From positions 2,053,279-2,117,278 of the forward strand of contig JAQFVV010006275.1 of the NCBI GenBank assembly GCA_028023455.1: a DNA stretch of 64,000 bases, in the 5' to 3' direction. How positions within the stretch are numbered: the stretch's first letter is position 1; each line of letters starts with the position of its first letter. This DNA comes from Epiperipatus broadwayi. Taxonomy: Eukaryota > Onychophora > Udeonychophora > Euonychophora > Peripatidae. The notes under the pieces are model-generated. The model made no database searches and had not been told where the DNA came from. It was given only the letters and a program-made list of their open reading frames with translations. Shown piece by piece: positions 1 through 13,055 of this stretch. The position numbers and the translations under genes were made by a program.

Positions 1-2440
1 GTACTATTTTTAAATAACATTAAAAGTACAAATAAAAATATATCCAACACATATTCAAATAAAATATAGTGTAACGGGCACATACGTACGTTACATTATT
101 TTTTATTAGTAAACATATAAAAAAAAAAAAAGTTCGCCAATAAAAATTTCTTTTTTAAGAATTAAAAACTGAGAATTAAAAAATCATCTTAAACTCGCAT
201 ATATATAAAATCGCACAGATAAATAATTATTAAAATAAAACTTTATTAAAAAAAGAGTAGTTTAAAACTAAATTTTCAGAAAAGATTTAGAGATAAAAAT
301 ATATGTTTAAGTTTGAAAACAGATTAATTAATCTTTTGTAAAATGGAAATGATTATTTTAATTAGTAAACCAGCCTTGGGCATTTAAATGTAAAAACATC
401 GGTCAGATAGGAAAACAATAGAAACTTTTAGCAAATAAAAAGAAATCCCTATGGAATTGGACCTCAGCGAAAGGACCATCGCATCGATGATGTAATGTAA
501 ATTCAATCCTTCAAATTAATATAAAAGGACAAGTTTGAAAATTATTAGATGATTGATTATTACGAGAGTACAGATATGTGTTAGTGCGGAGTCGAAGGAG
601 AGGGGATTGAAAAGACGCACTCTTCAATCCCTTCAGTTTTGCCAAAGAAAGAAAGAGAAATGAACTATCGTTTTCTACATTGAGGACCAACTAAACTAAA
701 AAACCTCCAAATGAATAAATAAAACAACAGCTAAATGGATACCAATCTTTTTAGGATGGCATGGGAATTCACGTTCAAATGGCAAGGAACATATAAAGAT
801 GAACTGTTCAAAAAACCGTAAGAACTTTATAATTTATGAACATTAAATTAAAAACTTTCCATATATAAAAAATACAAATAGAATCCTATCTGACCAACGT
901 AAATTAATATTAATAATGTTATTTGATATTTTTTTTTATTTAAAATCATTTCCATTTATTTATTTTTTGTTCTTTAAGTTTTATTATGATTTCTGTTTTC
1001 CGTTAAGTTAAATTATATAAATGTTAAACTTAAGTCGGGCGTGAATGGCTGTATAGATTTGTAAAGTTATATTAGAGGAGGGTAATCTTAGGTTATTTGT
1101 GTCATAGTTGAATTGGGTCAATGGATGGTATATATTGGTGTGATTAGTAGATGTAATATCAGATTCGCTACAGGCAGAATCGTTTCATACGCCGCACTCA
1201 CCTGTTTGCCTATGGAAGGAATTATAAGACAGAGAACGCAGTTCCTTTCTATGGAGTTTTTTTTTTATTGCTCTTCTTGTCAGATAGATGTCATACTCCT
1301 ATTTGACGAGAGGCAATTTCTTCTCTTAACTTTTTGGTGCTGCCATATTTCGTATTACATTGAATGCATCGATTTATCAGATAAATTGACGCCAGTTTTG
1401 GCTGCGAACCTTTAGCTTAAGGTTAAATAGGGATAGAATGTTTTATTTTCAAATGCAAATCTATGTAGTCTATTCATACTCGACACTAAATAAAAATGCA
1501 TTAAATTTAAGTTGTTTATAGACACTTGCATGGATTGGTTATCGGTTAAGTATGTTTTGGGTTTTCATATTTGATCAAAATATATAGACATTCGATAAAT
1601 AATGATACCTTACAGTGAGTATCTATAATGTATTTATTCGGATGTCTTTTAAGTTATTGGTGACAATGCAAGTATCTTATGGTGAATATTATTGGGTTAC
1701 TTATAAATTTCCCTCTGCAATGGTCGGTATCAATGATTTTATATTTTGATCATTTATGTTTATTTTGAAATGTTTTTAACCATTGTAATCTATGTAACCG
1801 ATCTATACTCAACATTATTAAAACAAATTTTTATAATTCCATCTGTGCGAACTTAATTAAAATGTAAACTTATAATATAATAGAAATTAAAATGTAAATT
1901 AAAATCTAAAGTAAAGTTAAAAATAATGTTAAATTTTATATATATATGTGCATAAATAAATTTTTGTATGTTAATAACTGGCAGTGGCTTATTTTATTCT
2001 TTTTTTAAATTATTCTTAGATAAGAATTTTTTTTTTTTACTATATTATTAAATCTCTGCTACTCTCTGAGCTAGTGACTTGGGCTAATGACCGGAACCAA
2101 AATATTTAAAAAAAAAAAAATTTTTTTTTGACTTACGTATCTGCCTACTTTATAAATATTTCTAGGTTCAAATGCCTAGATGGCGCCCTGTAGTGCAGAT
2201 TACGCTAAGTCTCCATTCTCCAGATTGTTACAATAGGGAATACTTTTTTTACATAATTTATATAATTAGAAAGATAAGGAATCGTTAAATAGCTCCTTGC
2301 AATTAAAGGTCATCAACAAGCATCCTGCTACCTAACAAGAAAAATTCAAAGGAAGATGATTACTCATCTGGCTTTCCAACTTTTGGATGGTAACCAGTGA
2401 GTAAATAATTAGGGAAGGTGAAGCCTGTTTTTGAACTTAA
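1..2440. other. AT-rich region, no gene recognised
   Basis: The stretch is dominated by A/T runs and TA repeats. A 100-codon reading frame at 1113-1415 (+) has no recognisable domain and a composition (Cys, Phe, Ile rich) expected of chance translation in AT-rich DNA, so I do not call it. No splice-site-bounded exon with family resemblance was seen. Confidence 0.5.
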
Positions 2441-2444
2441 AATT

Positions 2445-2525
2445 TTTTTTTATCGAACCCAGATTTAAACTCAGAACACGAGCATGGTAGGCAGATGCTC
2501 TAACCATACCATTAAGACTTTCTAT
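2445..2525 (-). repeat. tRNA-like SINE head (fragment)
   Basis: Read on the minus strand, the segment has a box-A-like stretch (GGTATGGTTAGAGCATCTGCC) and then a box-B-like stretch (CTGAGTTTAAATCTGGGTTCG), followed by an A-rich run. This is the layout of a pol III-driven tRNA-derived SINE. The spacing matches a tRNA body, but the acceptor stem does not close, so a working tRNA is unlikely. It is a different family from the CGTTG-type SINEs elsewhere in the window. Confidence 0.5.
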
Positions 2526-4119
2526 ATTTATATATTATACTTTTTTATGACAGAAATTTTGGAGAATTGATATTTAAATGAAAATTAAAACTACAAATAA
2601 AATTTTTTTGTAGAAAGTAAATTGTTGCAAAAATAATATTCAGAAATAAGCAGCACTGATAAATATATATATAAGCTGAGGGATTTGGACTATACATTGC
2701 AAACCATTGTTTGAAAGTGGGATTGACCATGGTCCCGAGGACCTCCTTATAAATTTCATATGGAAGGCTAGGGAGATTGACAAGAGGACCTGCCCAGAAC
2801 AGTTGGTGATTCAGACCTGGGATCAACTAAAAATTTAAGTTTCAAGACATTCCGTTTCATTCTATGGACGATGCCTCTGAGCTTGTCAGGACGGATTCTC
2901 CCCCTATTGCTGTGATGACAGGGATGGTATGACCTACCTCCTAACCATCCTATTTGAACTGTATTCCTGTAAACCCATTGCAGACAATGCTTGTCAACAG
3001 CAGCTCTAACTATTACCTGTATACACAATTATGTACCTTGCTCTATAATTGAATAAAATATATTTTTTGAAAGTAAAGGGCTTATTAATCAAACTTCATT
3101 TTAAAATGATGCTTTCCATATGGAGATGGTTGAGCTCATATGCAAATGCATGCTACCTATAGAATGAATTCTAACAAAGCTGTTATCCATCCATCCCATG
3201 TAAGTATCTCATTAAAGTTTGTAATATGTTCTAAATTTTAAACTACTAGAATAAATTATGTTAAAGAATGGATGATATATAACTAACTAACTGTTTTATG
3301 ATGATCCAAGTATATCTTGTAAGTTCCACCTGCCTTTATATCATAACCTTTATACTCATGCATATTTAATGTAATTAATATTAAAATAATTGTTGAAGCA
3401 CTGATTAGATAGTTCAATAACAAAATAGTTTACTAGTGAGTCAAAGTTATTGCTTTAATTCCAATGAAAGAAAATGTAAGGGAGTGGGACTTTTTGAGTC
3501 AGTCATATGTCAACAGTAACAACAATTAAAAAATTTTGAATGAATATCTGACTGAGCAAACATCCACTCCATAATTGGCTACCCACAAGCAAAATATACT
3601 TAAAAACAGTAGTGTGCAATAGTATTGTTGTTAAGGTTTGAGGCTATTAATGAATGGAAGGCAAAGAAGATCATCTTCAATAACAACAATAATTAACTAA
3701 CATTATCTTATAAAATAAACTAGTCAAGGCAATTGCTGAATTATATGGACTTGTAAATACTGATTGACAATCATTGTCTTAAAAGTTTATCACAAACAAT
3801 TGTGTATATATTCATGTACACAAACAAAAATATTATAAATAATTAAAATATATATCTCATATTGTTGTCTTCGAAATCATATCTCTGTGCAGATCAAACA
3901 AAAGCAAAAAAGCTAATTGTGAGAAGAGTAATTTCTGCTCTCCTATAGTTACTATCTTTGACAACATCCACTCCTGGATAAACATTACACCTATTTAGAT
4001 TGTATTAACTATGAAGATGAAAATAGGAGGTGAGAGAAATAAAAGTAAATGATAATTAAATTATCTAGATATTGTAAATGTTTTAAAGTTTCTGAATATA
4101 TTATGAGTTATTAGATGAA
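2526..4119. other. No recognised gene; two ORFs of unknown status
   Basis: Overlapping minus-strand ORFs of 86 and 93 codons lie at 2545-3028, in a patch slightly richer in G+C than its surroundings. Neither shows a domain I recognise. A plus-strand reading (around 2840-2930) also looks moderately protein-like, so strand and coding status are unresolved. The remainder is AT-rich with no identified feature. Confidence 0.3.
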
Positions 4120-4310
4120 AGCAATTATATAAGGGATTGAATATAGACTTTCAAGCTCCCTTCATCTATCTGCTCCATCTCATACAACTAATACACATAA
4201 CTACACACATGTGAAAAAGATAAATGATCTCATATATATATATATGAAATGAATGATCTCATATATATATATATATATTTCATGCTGCACCAGCACTCAT
4301 CAGTTGGACC
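4120..4310 (-). repeat. Hammerhead/tRNA-like composite repeat
   Basis: On the minus strand the unit starts with a hammerhead half-core at 4310-4277, runs through a TA-rich spacer and a short TTTATCTTTTTCACATG motif, and ends in a tRNA-like segment near 4190-4125 (GGAGCAGATAGATGAAGG, then a box-B-like GTCTATATTCAATCC). The same order recurs on the plus strand at 15700-15850, so this is a dispersed element, not chance. A ribozyme plus a pol III-like segment recalls the known hammerhead SINE-like repeats of schistosomes. Confidence 0.5.
4277..4310 (-). ncRNA. Hammerhead ribozyme core (stem III/cleavage site lost)
   Basis: Minus strand: GGTCCAA, then CTGATGA, then stem II GTGCTG-GTG-CAGCAT, then GAAA. 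All the catalytic core residues CUGAUGA and GAAA are intact and stem II has 6 pairs, one of them G-U. Downstream the stem III partner and GUC site seen in related copies have been replaced by TA repeats, so this copy is probably inactive. Confidence 0.6.
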
Positions 4311-4552
4311 AGATCTTAATATCCCACTCATATATAATCAGTAATCAGTTTATGTTAAGATAGCTACTCCACTCTCCAACTCTTCAGCCATTCATGCCAT
4401 TGAAAATCTGATGATGAACATCCAAATTCCTGATAATGCCAATATTATTGGGATGCCCATATTGACCTTAAGTCACTCTGACCCCTCATGTATAGAACCT
4501 TATCCATTTAAATACATAGAAGATAGAAAGACAGGATTCAGGCTAAATATGA

Positions 4553-4650
4553 TTTATATACTTGGAGAAATGTAATTATAAGGGTTTTGGACACAAACTG
4601 AAGTCTGTGTTCAAATTCCTTATATAATTACATCTCTCCAAGTATATAAA
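4553..4650. repeat. Inverted repeat, ~31-bp arms
   Basis: Arms 4553-4583 and 4618-4650 are nearly perfect reverse complements around a ~34-bp spacer. The spacer itself contains GACACAAACTGAAGTCTGTGTTC, which also folds and resembles the box-B-like end of the tRNA-like composite repeat. It is likely a fold-back of that repeat's 3' end. Confidence 0.75.
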
Positions 4651-4689
4651 TTATAGTTGAATTCAATCAAATATTGAAGCTGAAAGCAC

Positions 4690-5340
4690 AAAAAAAAAGG
4701 GTTTTAAAAAAATGTTAAAAAGGATAAAATCATGCTCAATGGCTTTTCAAGGATAAAGAAAATAAAGATTGATGTTATATTAATTAGAAAAAGTTAATAA
4801 TTAAAATATTTTGGCCAAATTATTAAGACAGATGGATAAATAATTGATGAAAGTAATCATAGAATTAAACTTGATTGGAGTGTCTTTGATAGAAATAATT
4901 TAATATATAAATGAAATATGTCTATGTTCTTGGACAGAAAAGATTTTAATTAAAAAAAAAACACATTTATTTTTATTAGTATTTTTTTTATAGATCTGAG
5001 ACCTTTAATAAAGTAGCAGTAAAGAGATGCCATACTGCACAGTGAAGTATAAGTATGAAGAGAGTTTATGTCGTAAGAAGGAATCAAGAGTAAAATGCAT
5101 GAATGAGTGAATAACATTTCATTGACATCATTGAAAGAATTAAGAAACTGGAAAGGAATCGACTGGATATATTAGTAGAAAGGATAATTGATGAGCAATT
5201 GAAATATCAAACTTAATTCCAAAAGATTTTAGACAGAAACTACGTATGAGATAGATGCATGAGATAAAGGAGTTTTCTGGAGTAGTGTGAAAGAAAATCT
5301 GGATTAAGCTTGCAGAGATAATTTTACAGTGAAAATAAAT
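4690..5340 (+). pseudogene. RTE-type LINE relic, RT 3' region
   Basis: Degenerate plus-strand remnant of the same LINE found at 24.1-25.3 kb (-) and 63.3-64.0 kb (+). Matching tracts read approximately ILxQIIKTDG, ESNHRIKLDWS, RNNLI, then near 5110-5320 RIKKLKWN, IPKDF and the WIDEIRK-like CMR.MHEIKEFSG. These are the region after the RT catalytic palm and the C-terminal WAGH(I/V)AR-type block. Frameshifts and stops are frequent, and there is a poly-A/T-rich interruption at 4950-4995. It is non-functional. The family was assigned by comparison with the cleaner copies in this window. Confidence 0.65.
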
Positions 5341-5891
5341 TGATGATTTTTATAAGTTTAATTATTCAAACTATTTGATTCTTTGATTCACCTTAGGTTC
5401 TAATTAGTTTGGAAAATTGATGACTAATATATATAATAAATTCATGGCCAATTGATACTAGTGATGAAGTTTATTATCTGGATTTTAGGGAGAAATTATA
5501 TATATATACAAAATAACAATTATTGTGCTAGTATATATATATACTTACAAGCACATTTATTAAAAAGTAGATTTTTTATTAGAATCTGAAAACAACTTTC
5601 TAATACTCCAATTAAGTTAACAAGTGTTATTTTCAATAATGACTGTTTTCCGCAAAGATGAATCATATCATTTAACATAAAGATGTTCTTAACATTTATT
5701 TGAATGGAAAGATGAGATCATTTTAATTTAGAATTCTGAAAGAAAAATGTGGCATTAAAAAAAAAAAATTAAAGAAAACGACACAATTTTCTTTTCAAAG
5801 TTTAATTATATCTAATACAAAACAGTATGTAAACAAAGATCAGTGAAGAAAAACGTAAATCATATGTACTAAACAATCAATTGGAAAACAA
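5341..5891. other. AT-rich spacer, nothing recognised
   Basis: TA-rich sequence with short A and T runs. No ORF, repeat copy or RNA motif was recognised. Confidence 0.4.
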
Positions 5892-6006
5892 ATTTTTTTT
5901 TTTTTTTCTCATATGTCATAGCATCGGCCGGGACGCGAACCCACAACCGTCTGCAACCAACTACTTGCTTGCATGGCGGCTGCGATACCTCTCGGCTAAC
6001 AACGCA
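5892..6006 (-). repeat. tRNA-derived SINE (CGTTG family)
   Basis: On the minus strand the element begins CGTTGTTAGCCGAGAGGT (box A), continues through GCAGCCGCC and a tRNA-like variable region, has box B in GGGTTCGCGTCCCGGCC, then GATGCTATGACATATG and a poly-A tail (the T run at 5892-5907 on +). Box A with the TAGCCGAG-type sequence suggests a class II (Leu/Ser-like) tRNA ancestor. At least four other copies lie in this window (9.9, 41.4, 57.5 and 59.6 kb). Confidence 0.85.
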
Positions 6007-8288
6007 AGACCAAATTTTTAAAATGGATTCCGTAATGAGTGACAAAATACTAGCTCGTTATCAATTGTAACTTACTTTTAATAACATGTAATAATAAATA
6101 AAAAAAAAATGTTATACTAATATGAGGATAGTTGTTCAGGAAATCCAATGGCATTCAAGTACAAAATGATAAGATGACCACAACTCCGCAACTGTCCCCC
6201 CCCCCCCACATTAATTGGTAATTGATATAGAAACCTCCAAATCATGACTCAGACATCCTTATTAAAATGCATTATAATTCTTCATGCCAATTGATATTTT
6301 GATAACAATATAATTAAAATTATTCATTATAAAGCTATTATAAACTTTTTTGAAATTAGAATATCAATTTATTTTCATTGTTATTTTAAAAATAGTCCAA
6401 AATAAAAACTTTAAAATTTTACAAGGGGGCAGGGTGCAATAATTATATGGATGCAGTTAAATATAAGACACTAACGAGGTTAGTGGAGAGACAAACAAAT
6501 ATCAATGACAGAAAATATTATTACATAATTAGTTGTAGTACAATATCACCTTTTTGCTAGTAAACACATACATATATGTACTGAATAGAAATGTGTTTAC
6601 AACAAAATTATAACTAACACAGATAAAATGCCAATAAAAATCTATTAAAAAAATCACTAAAATTAGTGAAGCAAAAATATCAGCATCATTTAGCTTTGAG
6701 TATAGTGGGATGCAATAAGACAAATGCAGACAGAATCAACTGTGATTTGAAACCATAATTATATGAAATAGATAATTCTGTGAAAGATGCTATAATAAGA
6801 GCAGAAAAAATATTGCTATTTCTAAATTTTTCTTGATGATTTTGTACTCAGTTATACTTTAATCCTATTCTTTTTTAGTAGTTTGAGACATTATATTGCC
6901 AATATTTATATTTTATAACATTCAGAAAATAAAATATAAAATAGCTCTTAAATAGTTCACAGCAAAACAGAACATCTCCAATGGTTAATTAAACACTGAA
7001 GGATAAGGGGTTACTTAACATGTTTACCAAAATGTCAAGTTGTAAATGTTTTGGCAGTATTCCATCTTTTTTAATCTACTGGATGACCATCTAGAGTGTG
7101 TACAGCTGGTTACCTAAAAATAAAAAAATTTCAAGCCTGTTTGTAATTTTAAAAAGTCCTTAAGAGTCATCTGGCTCACATGATCTCAGATTATGGAGAA
7201 ATTAAGCAAGTACACTAAATGTAATGCTACATCAATGCTTTAACACAAATGATATTATTTTAATATTGAAGCTGTATAAATTGAAATCATAAACAATATA
7301 TCTAATCATCAGAGACAAAATTGCTGTAGAATTAATTTAATGCTAATTACAGGTGTGATTGTAGGAAATTTTTAATGACGTTTTTTAAGTATGAAGTTCA
7401 TTTAAATAGAATTTTTTTTGAAAAGCTTTTAATGCTTACTTTATGGACTAATTAATCTTATAATTAGCATTCATGTTTAAAGTTATCTTGCAATTATTTA
7501 TTTAATTAGAAATCAACTATTATAATCTATTGCAAGTTAAATGTTTTTTGTTTTTTTTTATCAAGTAGGCATCAGACTTCACTTACAATAATATGTGGAA
7601 GAAAGAAGATACTGGAGATCATATGATATTTTATGTTGAATGCCATACTAAAGTTTTTTTTTGTCTATGGACATGTTTATGTATTAATATAACATAATGT
7701 TATAATCATATTTGTTCATCATCAGTGATAGATTGCCACTTTTATAATGGAATTTACTCTGAATTTTTTTAAAAAACCAAATCATAAATTTTAATGGTAT
7801 ATATATATATATGCAAAGAAATTATTCTAAAATATAAGAATAATGCTAATGAAGCAACATTGTCTCATAAATAGCAATATTCTCTTGATGGACAAGCAAA
7901 AAATGTAATGGACAATTCATCAAATAATGTATGGAAAGCTGCCTGACCTATAAATGGCCACATATTTCAGCAAGCTAGAAAATATAATGGATAAATGTTG
8001 TACTTAGGCAATTTATAATATAATTAATAAATAAACAAATAAATGAATTACTCCATAAATTGGCTCTATGATAGTTTGGATTTACATCTACAATGGACTC
8101 ATGAATTTGTAAGGCCCCAATGGTTCATAATAAGTAACTTTTGCTTGGCAAAGAAGATAAAGTTCAATAAATATTTTACTTGCTAATGAAATGTAGTATG
8201 GGATATACACTTAAATATTTTAATTGTAAATAAATTGTGTAATAGAATAGTTTTATAGTGATTTATGCAATAGGAAAATCAAAGTACT
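6007..8288. other. AT-rich, no gene recognised
   Basis: There is an 11-bp C run near 6197-6207 and many A/T runs, plus a short TA microsatellite near 7800. A 64-codon minus-strand frame at 6529-6723 is not supported by composition or motif. Confidence 0.45.
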
Positions 8289-8313
8289 TAATAATAATAA
8301 TAATAATAATAAT

Positions 8314-8409
<96 letters not shown>

Positions 8410-8410
8410 T
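8289..8410. repeat. (AAT)n microsatellite, ~120 bp
   Basis: About 40 uninterrupted or nearly uninterrupted AAT units, with a single ATT interruption near 8315. Its purity suggests a recent expansion or a length-polymorphic locus. Confidence 0.97.
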
Positions 8411-9884
8411 TATTAAAGTAAACATTAACTCATTAAGTTGGCTAAAACCAAGAACATAGTTCTAATTTTACCAACTGCAAACTAATATATATCTTTATAA
8501 TTTACCTCTGCTAATCTAGATTTCAAATAATACAAATAGTCCATGATTAAAATTATTAATGCAAACAGTCATAAAAAGTTAATTTCAAATACGTTCTCAC
8601 AAAAAAAATTAATATATTAACAACTGATTTAAGTCTTAATTATATGAGTCTATTATTTAAGCTATATCAAATGATAAAACTGCCTTATAATTAAAGTTAT
8701 TAATAAACAAAAGACTGATAAATATTTTATCGTTAAGCACTATTATACTCTTAACCATTATTAATAAATGAACTTTTTTTCATGTAGATAATTTACAAGA
8801 AATTTTTATCTTAGTGTTTGTTACCAAGTTTAGCTTATATATATAATTTTAGCTTAGATTCCACTATCCCATAATGTTTTCCTAGGCACATTAATGATAA
8901 CAAAATACAAATGTAGATTTACATAAACATTTTAATTCTTAAATGGTATTCAACCAATCTTTTGTCACTATTACAATCCATGGAAAATTTTAATAGTTTC
9001 ATAGTTTCATGGCAATTGAGCATAGCATTTGTTATTAATCATTCCATTTGAATCATAAAGATATCAAATGAGGGGAAGTTTTGTGTTTTTTTCCTCTTAA
9101 ATAAATTTTCTATTCACAGGAATATGTCCTTGTCATGAATCCAGAATCTGTTTGTTGAAGTAAGATAAGATAATACAAAATTTTAAGCAAAAGAAAGTAT
9201 TGTCTTCTTGCAGAATTTGCTTCTGTAGATATAGTAACACAAAACAGTCTTTGTTTCCCTTTTTTTAAACACTAGCTCATGAACACATGATTAACTTTTT
9301 TTCTAATCTTAATAAGGCATTGTTACCATTAGATATAACTTAATAAAAATCCTTTTAACATTTAATAAATAAAGTATCCATTCACTCTACATTTATCTCA
9401 AATTAACCAACATATTTATTAAATATAAGACCTTCAATTGCATAATAAAGTAACAAAAAAAAAAAAAAGCTCTTTTATCAAGAAATTTATAAAAAAAAAG
9501 AATTGATATTTTTGGCTTCATAATGAAAGACAAAATTTAGATTAAGAAATATTTAAATGTTTGTGGAAAATGTAAATTATTGATTATACAGTATAATTTT
9601 CAGTTATCGTACTATATTTTCTTCAAGAATAAATTTTTCCAAGCTATTATAAATTTTAAGACCATATGACAAGAAAATATGTTGAAACTTTAAATCACAG
9701 AAACTCTTATAAAATAATAATAAAACGGTATTTTGTCAATAAGTAAAATTTATGAAATCATTTAGTTCTAAATTTAGTTTTATGACATTTTAAATGTAAA
9801 TATCTTACAAAACCATATTCACTAGTTTCCATCAAGCATTAATTTTTAAAGAAATTAATACCGAACCACTATCTTGATTTTTTC
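8411..9884. other. AT-rich, nothing recognised
   Basis: No ORF, repeat family member or RNA structure was recognised in this stretch. Poly-A runs occur at 9455-9470 and 9489-9498. Confidence 0.4.
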
Positions 9885-9985
9885 CCCCATATGTCAAAGC
9901 ATCGCAGAGAAGCGAACCCGCAACAACTGTCTGCAAGCAACTGCTTGCAAGGCAGCTGTGTTGACCTCTCAGCTACCAACGTTTG
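9885..9985 (-). repeat. tRNA-derived SINE (CGTTG family), diverged
   Basis: Minus strand: CGTTGGTAGCTGAGAGGTCA, CAGCTGCCTTGCAAGCAG, then a box B of GCGGGTTCGCTTCTCTG and the diagnostic GATGCTTTGACATATG before the tail. It is more mutated than the copies at 5.9 and 41.4 kb. The reading frame overlapping it on the minus strand (9869-10075) is a translation of the SINE, not a gene. Confidence 0.8.
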
Positions 9986-12870
9986 ATCATCTTGATTTGT
10001 AGCTGAATATAAAAGACATAACCTATTTTTTAACACATTTTTTAATTGTAAAAATAATGAGAAAGCAATTGTCAAAGGCTACAGCTTTAATTACAATTTA
10101 ATATAATAATAGTAAAATCAGGTTCAGCAAAGATGTTTTTTTTTTTTAATTTTTAACATTGGTTATTATTTTCATAATTAAAAATAAACAAATTTTAACT
10201 CTTTAATTGTTAAAATAATAGAGTTTAAAATAGTCATCTACAGTTAGGCAAAGATCTTTCCAGTATTTATTATAACAGTGTTGGTGTCATCATCGCATGA
10301 GAATGTTCAAGGCATTGAAAGGAACATTGTGCTTTAAAAGGACAACACGGGAGAGTAGCAGTGTTTTGAATGTATGATTATGCATAATTCAAATTATACA
10401 ATATTATATTTTATAAATAAGTCACAATGCATTTTTGAAGACAAACTTTGCTATACATTTTCATGCATGCATATGCAGTATCATTTTTGTTAAACAGATT
10501 ACGTTATCATAATCAGAACGAAACTCATATCAGCAAGAAATTAAAAATCTGTTGTTTTAGTAATATTATTGTTATTTAACTTCATTTTATCCAGATAAAA
10601 AAATATTTGTTTCATTTAAGTTTATATATTTATTATTCAAAAATGTTGCATGCTCAGATACATTACTAATGTATCATGATTTCATTGTGATAATGTGACT
10701 GACGTTTATCTCATTATTTAATACATATTTGATTATAAAATTTGAATACAATTTAATTTAAATTATATATTTATTATTTAATAAAATAATTTAATAGCAA
10801 ATTTAACAATCAAAAAAGGAATGTAGACAATAGTGTAGAGTAATTAAAATATAGTTTTATATAAGGACCAAAAAGCAGTCATGTGCCAAAGAGCTTTCAT
10901 TAAAAAAAAAATTTTTTTCAAATGATGTCATGAAGTCTCGTCAGATGACGTCATTAGGTCTCGTCAGTTATTGGGATTTAAAAAAAAAACATTCATCCAG
11001 ATAAATAATTACTGGATTATTGTATTTTTAAATGTTTTGTGACAAATTTAAGCAACAACTGATATTTTTGCATGCTTTTTATAGCAAAATAATGATGACT
11101 CGTGGCTTCCTACAGTATTTCACTTTTTATTGCTCAAACAAGGAAACACTAACAGTTGTTGAAAATTAACTTTTATCTGCAATTTCTGAAGTGATTAGTA
11201 CAATTTTATTTTGATCATTACACAATATAAAATCAATTCCTGTTAGTAATGAATGGTACAAAAGTAGTTAGATGATATATTCAAAACCATAAAAAATATA
11301 TATTATATGACATTTTACAAAGAACAGAATTTATAAAGCTCTAAATATATCAAAATTGAAGTTAAGGAATCTTTACTATTTGTTTATGCATAATTTATAT
11401 ATATAAACTAATAAAGAATCAAATAAATAAACTAATAAAGAATTATTATTTGGAAAATATTTGGAAATGGATACAAAAGACAAGTTTTTATTTCATGTTA
11501 CTGAACATTTTTTTAATGGCAAACATTTCATAAATATAATCAATGATAAGTCACTATAGGGGGTTAAGAACTTATTTTAAAATAGTTATGTCAAATATTA
11601 TTATTGTTCATTGCATCATTCTTTGCCAACATTTAACTATAAAAAAAAACTAGATCATTTGCACAATTCTTTACAAATGTGATCCTCTCAATGAGTGACT
11701 TTTTAAAAAAATTATATTGAAAATGTTTTGGTTTTAAGTAATTATTACCTCATACTGAAGTTTGTTATTTATCAAAGAGTATGTGTTTGAGATGTTTTTA
11801 TAAACTCTTTAATACCGTTGTAGAGTTTTTTAGAAATAATTTCATATTACATAATTATCTGATTTCATTGAAATGAATTTAAAATTACATCAGCATAATA
11901 TGATGTGATTTTGGACATTTTCCAGATATGTTGGAAATATAAAAACAAAATGAAGTGATGATAGACCATTAACTTTTGTAAATCATTCATAAAAGCTGCA
12001 TGAAAACATGGTGGAAAACTTTAGATCTTCCTTATGAGGTAATAAATTCATATAAAAATAATTAAAGTGTTAGTGAACATTTTAGAAACAAATTTTAATA
12101 ATTTTTCTTACAAAATAAAATTTCAGAATATTATTCTGCATTATTAGCCATCGTTTAAAAATTTCCATTATCTTTTTCAACAACTTACTTAATATGTGGG
12201 ATTTTATTAACTTCAACATGTTTTAATGATATATATGCTTTTTTATTTCATACTAATCTGAAGATAATCCTATGAAGTCTGTGTTTTTGGAACATGAAAG
12301 ATTGTATGGTAATGTTTTTGGTTCTAGAAATGTAAGGATATATGCAATGAACAGAATTTTAGGAAATTGAAAATAAAAGAGGCTTACTTTACCAATAGTG
12401 ATACAGTGATGAAAAGTAAATCCAACAACTTTGCAGAAATAAATTAAAATTCAAAATATTATTTCTTGAAATAGCATTATATCTTATTATTTTTTAAATA
12501 TTTCCTTTTCAAAAGATTATTCTGCATATTTTAAATAAGTATTTTTGAAATTTTTGCTTTATGCAAGAAGCATTTATACTAATATACAAAATTATTAGAT
12601 TACATTTATTATGAATAAAACAGGGGATAACTAGTGATCTGAAATTGAAGCATTTTTGTCAATATTTATTGAAAATATTTGTGTAAGAATAATTATGCAA
12701 AATACCTTCCAAAAAGTTTATTAGTTGTGAATACTAAATTTCTATCACGTAAATTTGACTAATGTGGCCATTATATGTGGAATGACTTTTATTTTACATG
12801 AAATAGTTGTATGAAAACACTGAACATCACATGATTGCCATTTCTCATGCTTGCTCATAACTGTTATTAA
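9986..12870. other. AT-rich; short CRE-like tandem duplication at 10922-10967
   Basis: Mostly featureless AT-rich DNA. At 10922-10967 a ~23-bp unit is repeated: ATGATGTCATGAAGTCTCGTCAG and then ATGACGTCATTAGGTCTCGTCAG (each interrupted here only for reading). The second copy contains a perfect palindromic CRE core, TGACGTCA. No nearby gene gives it a role. Confidence 0.4.
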
Positions 12871-12871
12871 A

Positions 12872-13055
12872 ACAGGCAACACTTTCCATACAGTAGTGCC
12901 ACTCAGTGCAAGCCAGAGTAATCAATGGATGCCAGAAGGTTTGTATGACTAGGCCCTAGATAGGGATTTTATGCACAAGCCTTCTGGCATCCATTGATTA
13001 CTCTGGCTTGCACTGAGTCACACTACTGTATAAAGAGTTTTGCCTGTTTAAATAG
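12872..13055. repeat. Fold-back copy of the hammerhead repeat's end
   Basis: Arms near 12872-12950 and 12965-13050 are reverse complements around a short spacer containing GACTAGGCCCTAGATAG. Each arm carries the block CAGTGCAAGCCAGAGTAATC plus AATGGATGCCAGAAGG, which is also the flank of the hammerhead in the tandem units that follow. The hammerhead itself is deleted in this copy. Confidence 0.8.

Noticed and set aside
1113-1415. 100-codon ORF
   Set aside because: No recognisable domain and a Cys/Phe/Ile-rich composition expected of chance translation; no supporting context.
9869-10075. 68-codon minus-strand ORF
   Set aside because: It translates straight through the SINE at 9885-9985.
10922-10967. 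CRE enhancer (TGACGTCA)
   Set aside because: A single perfect core inside a two-copy duplication with no gene nearby; chance plus duplication suffices.
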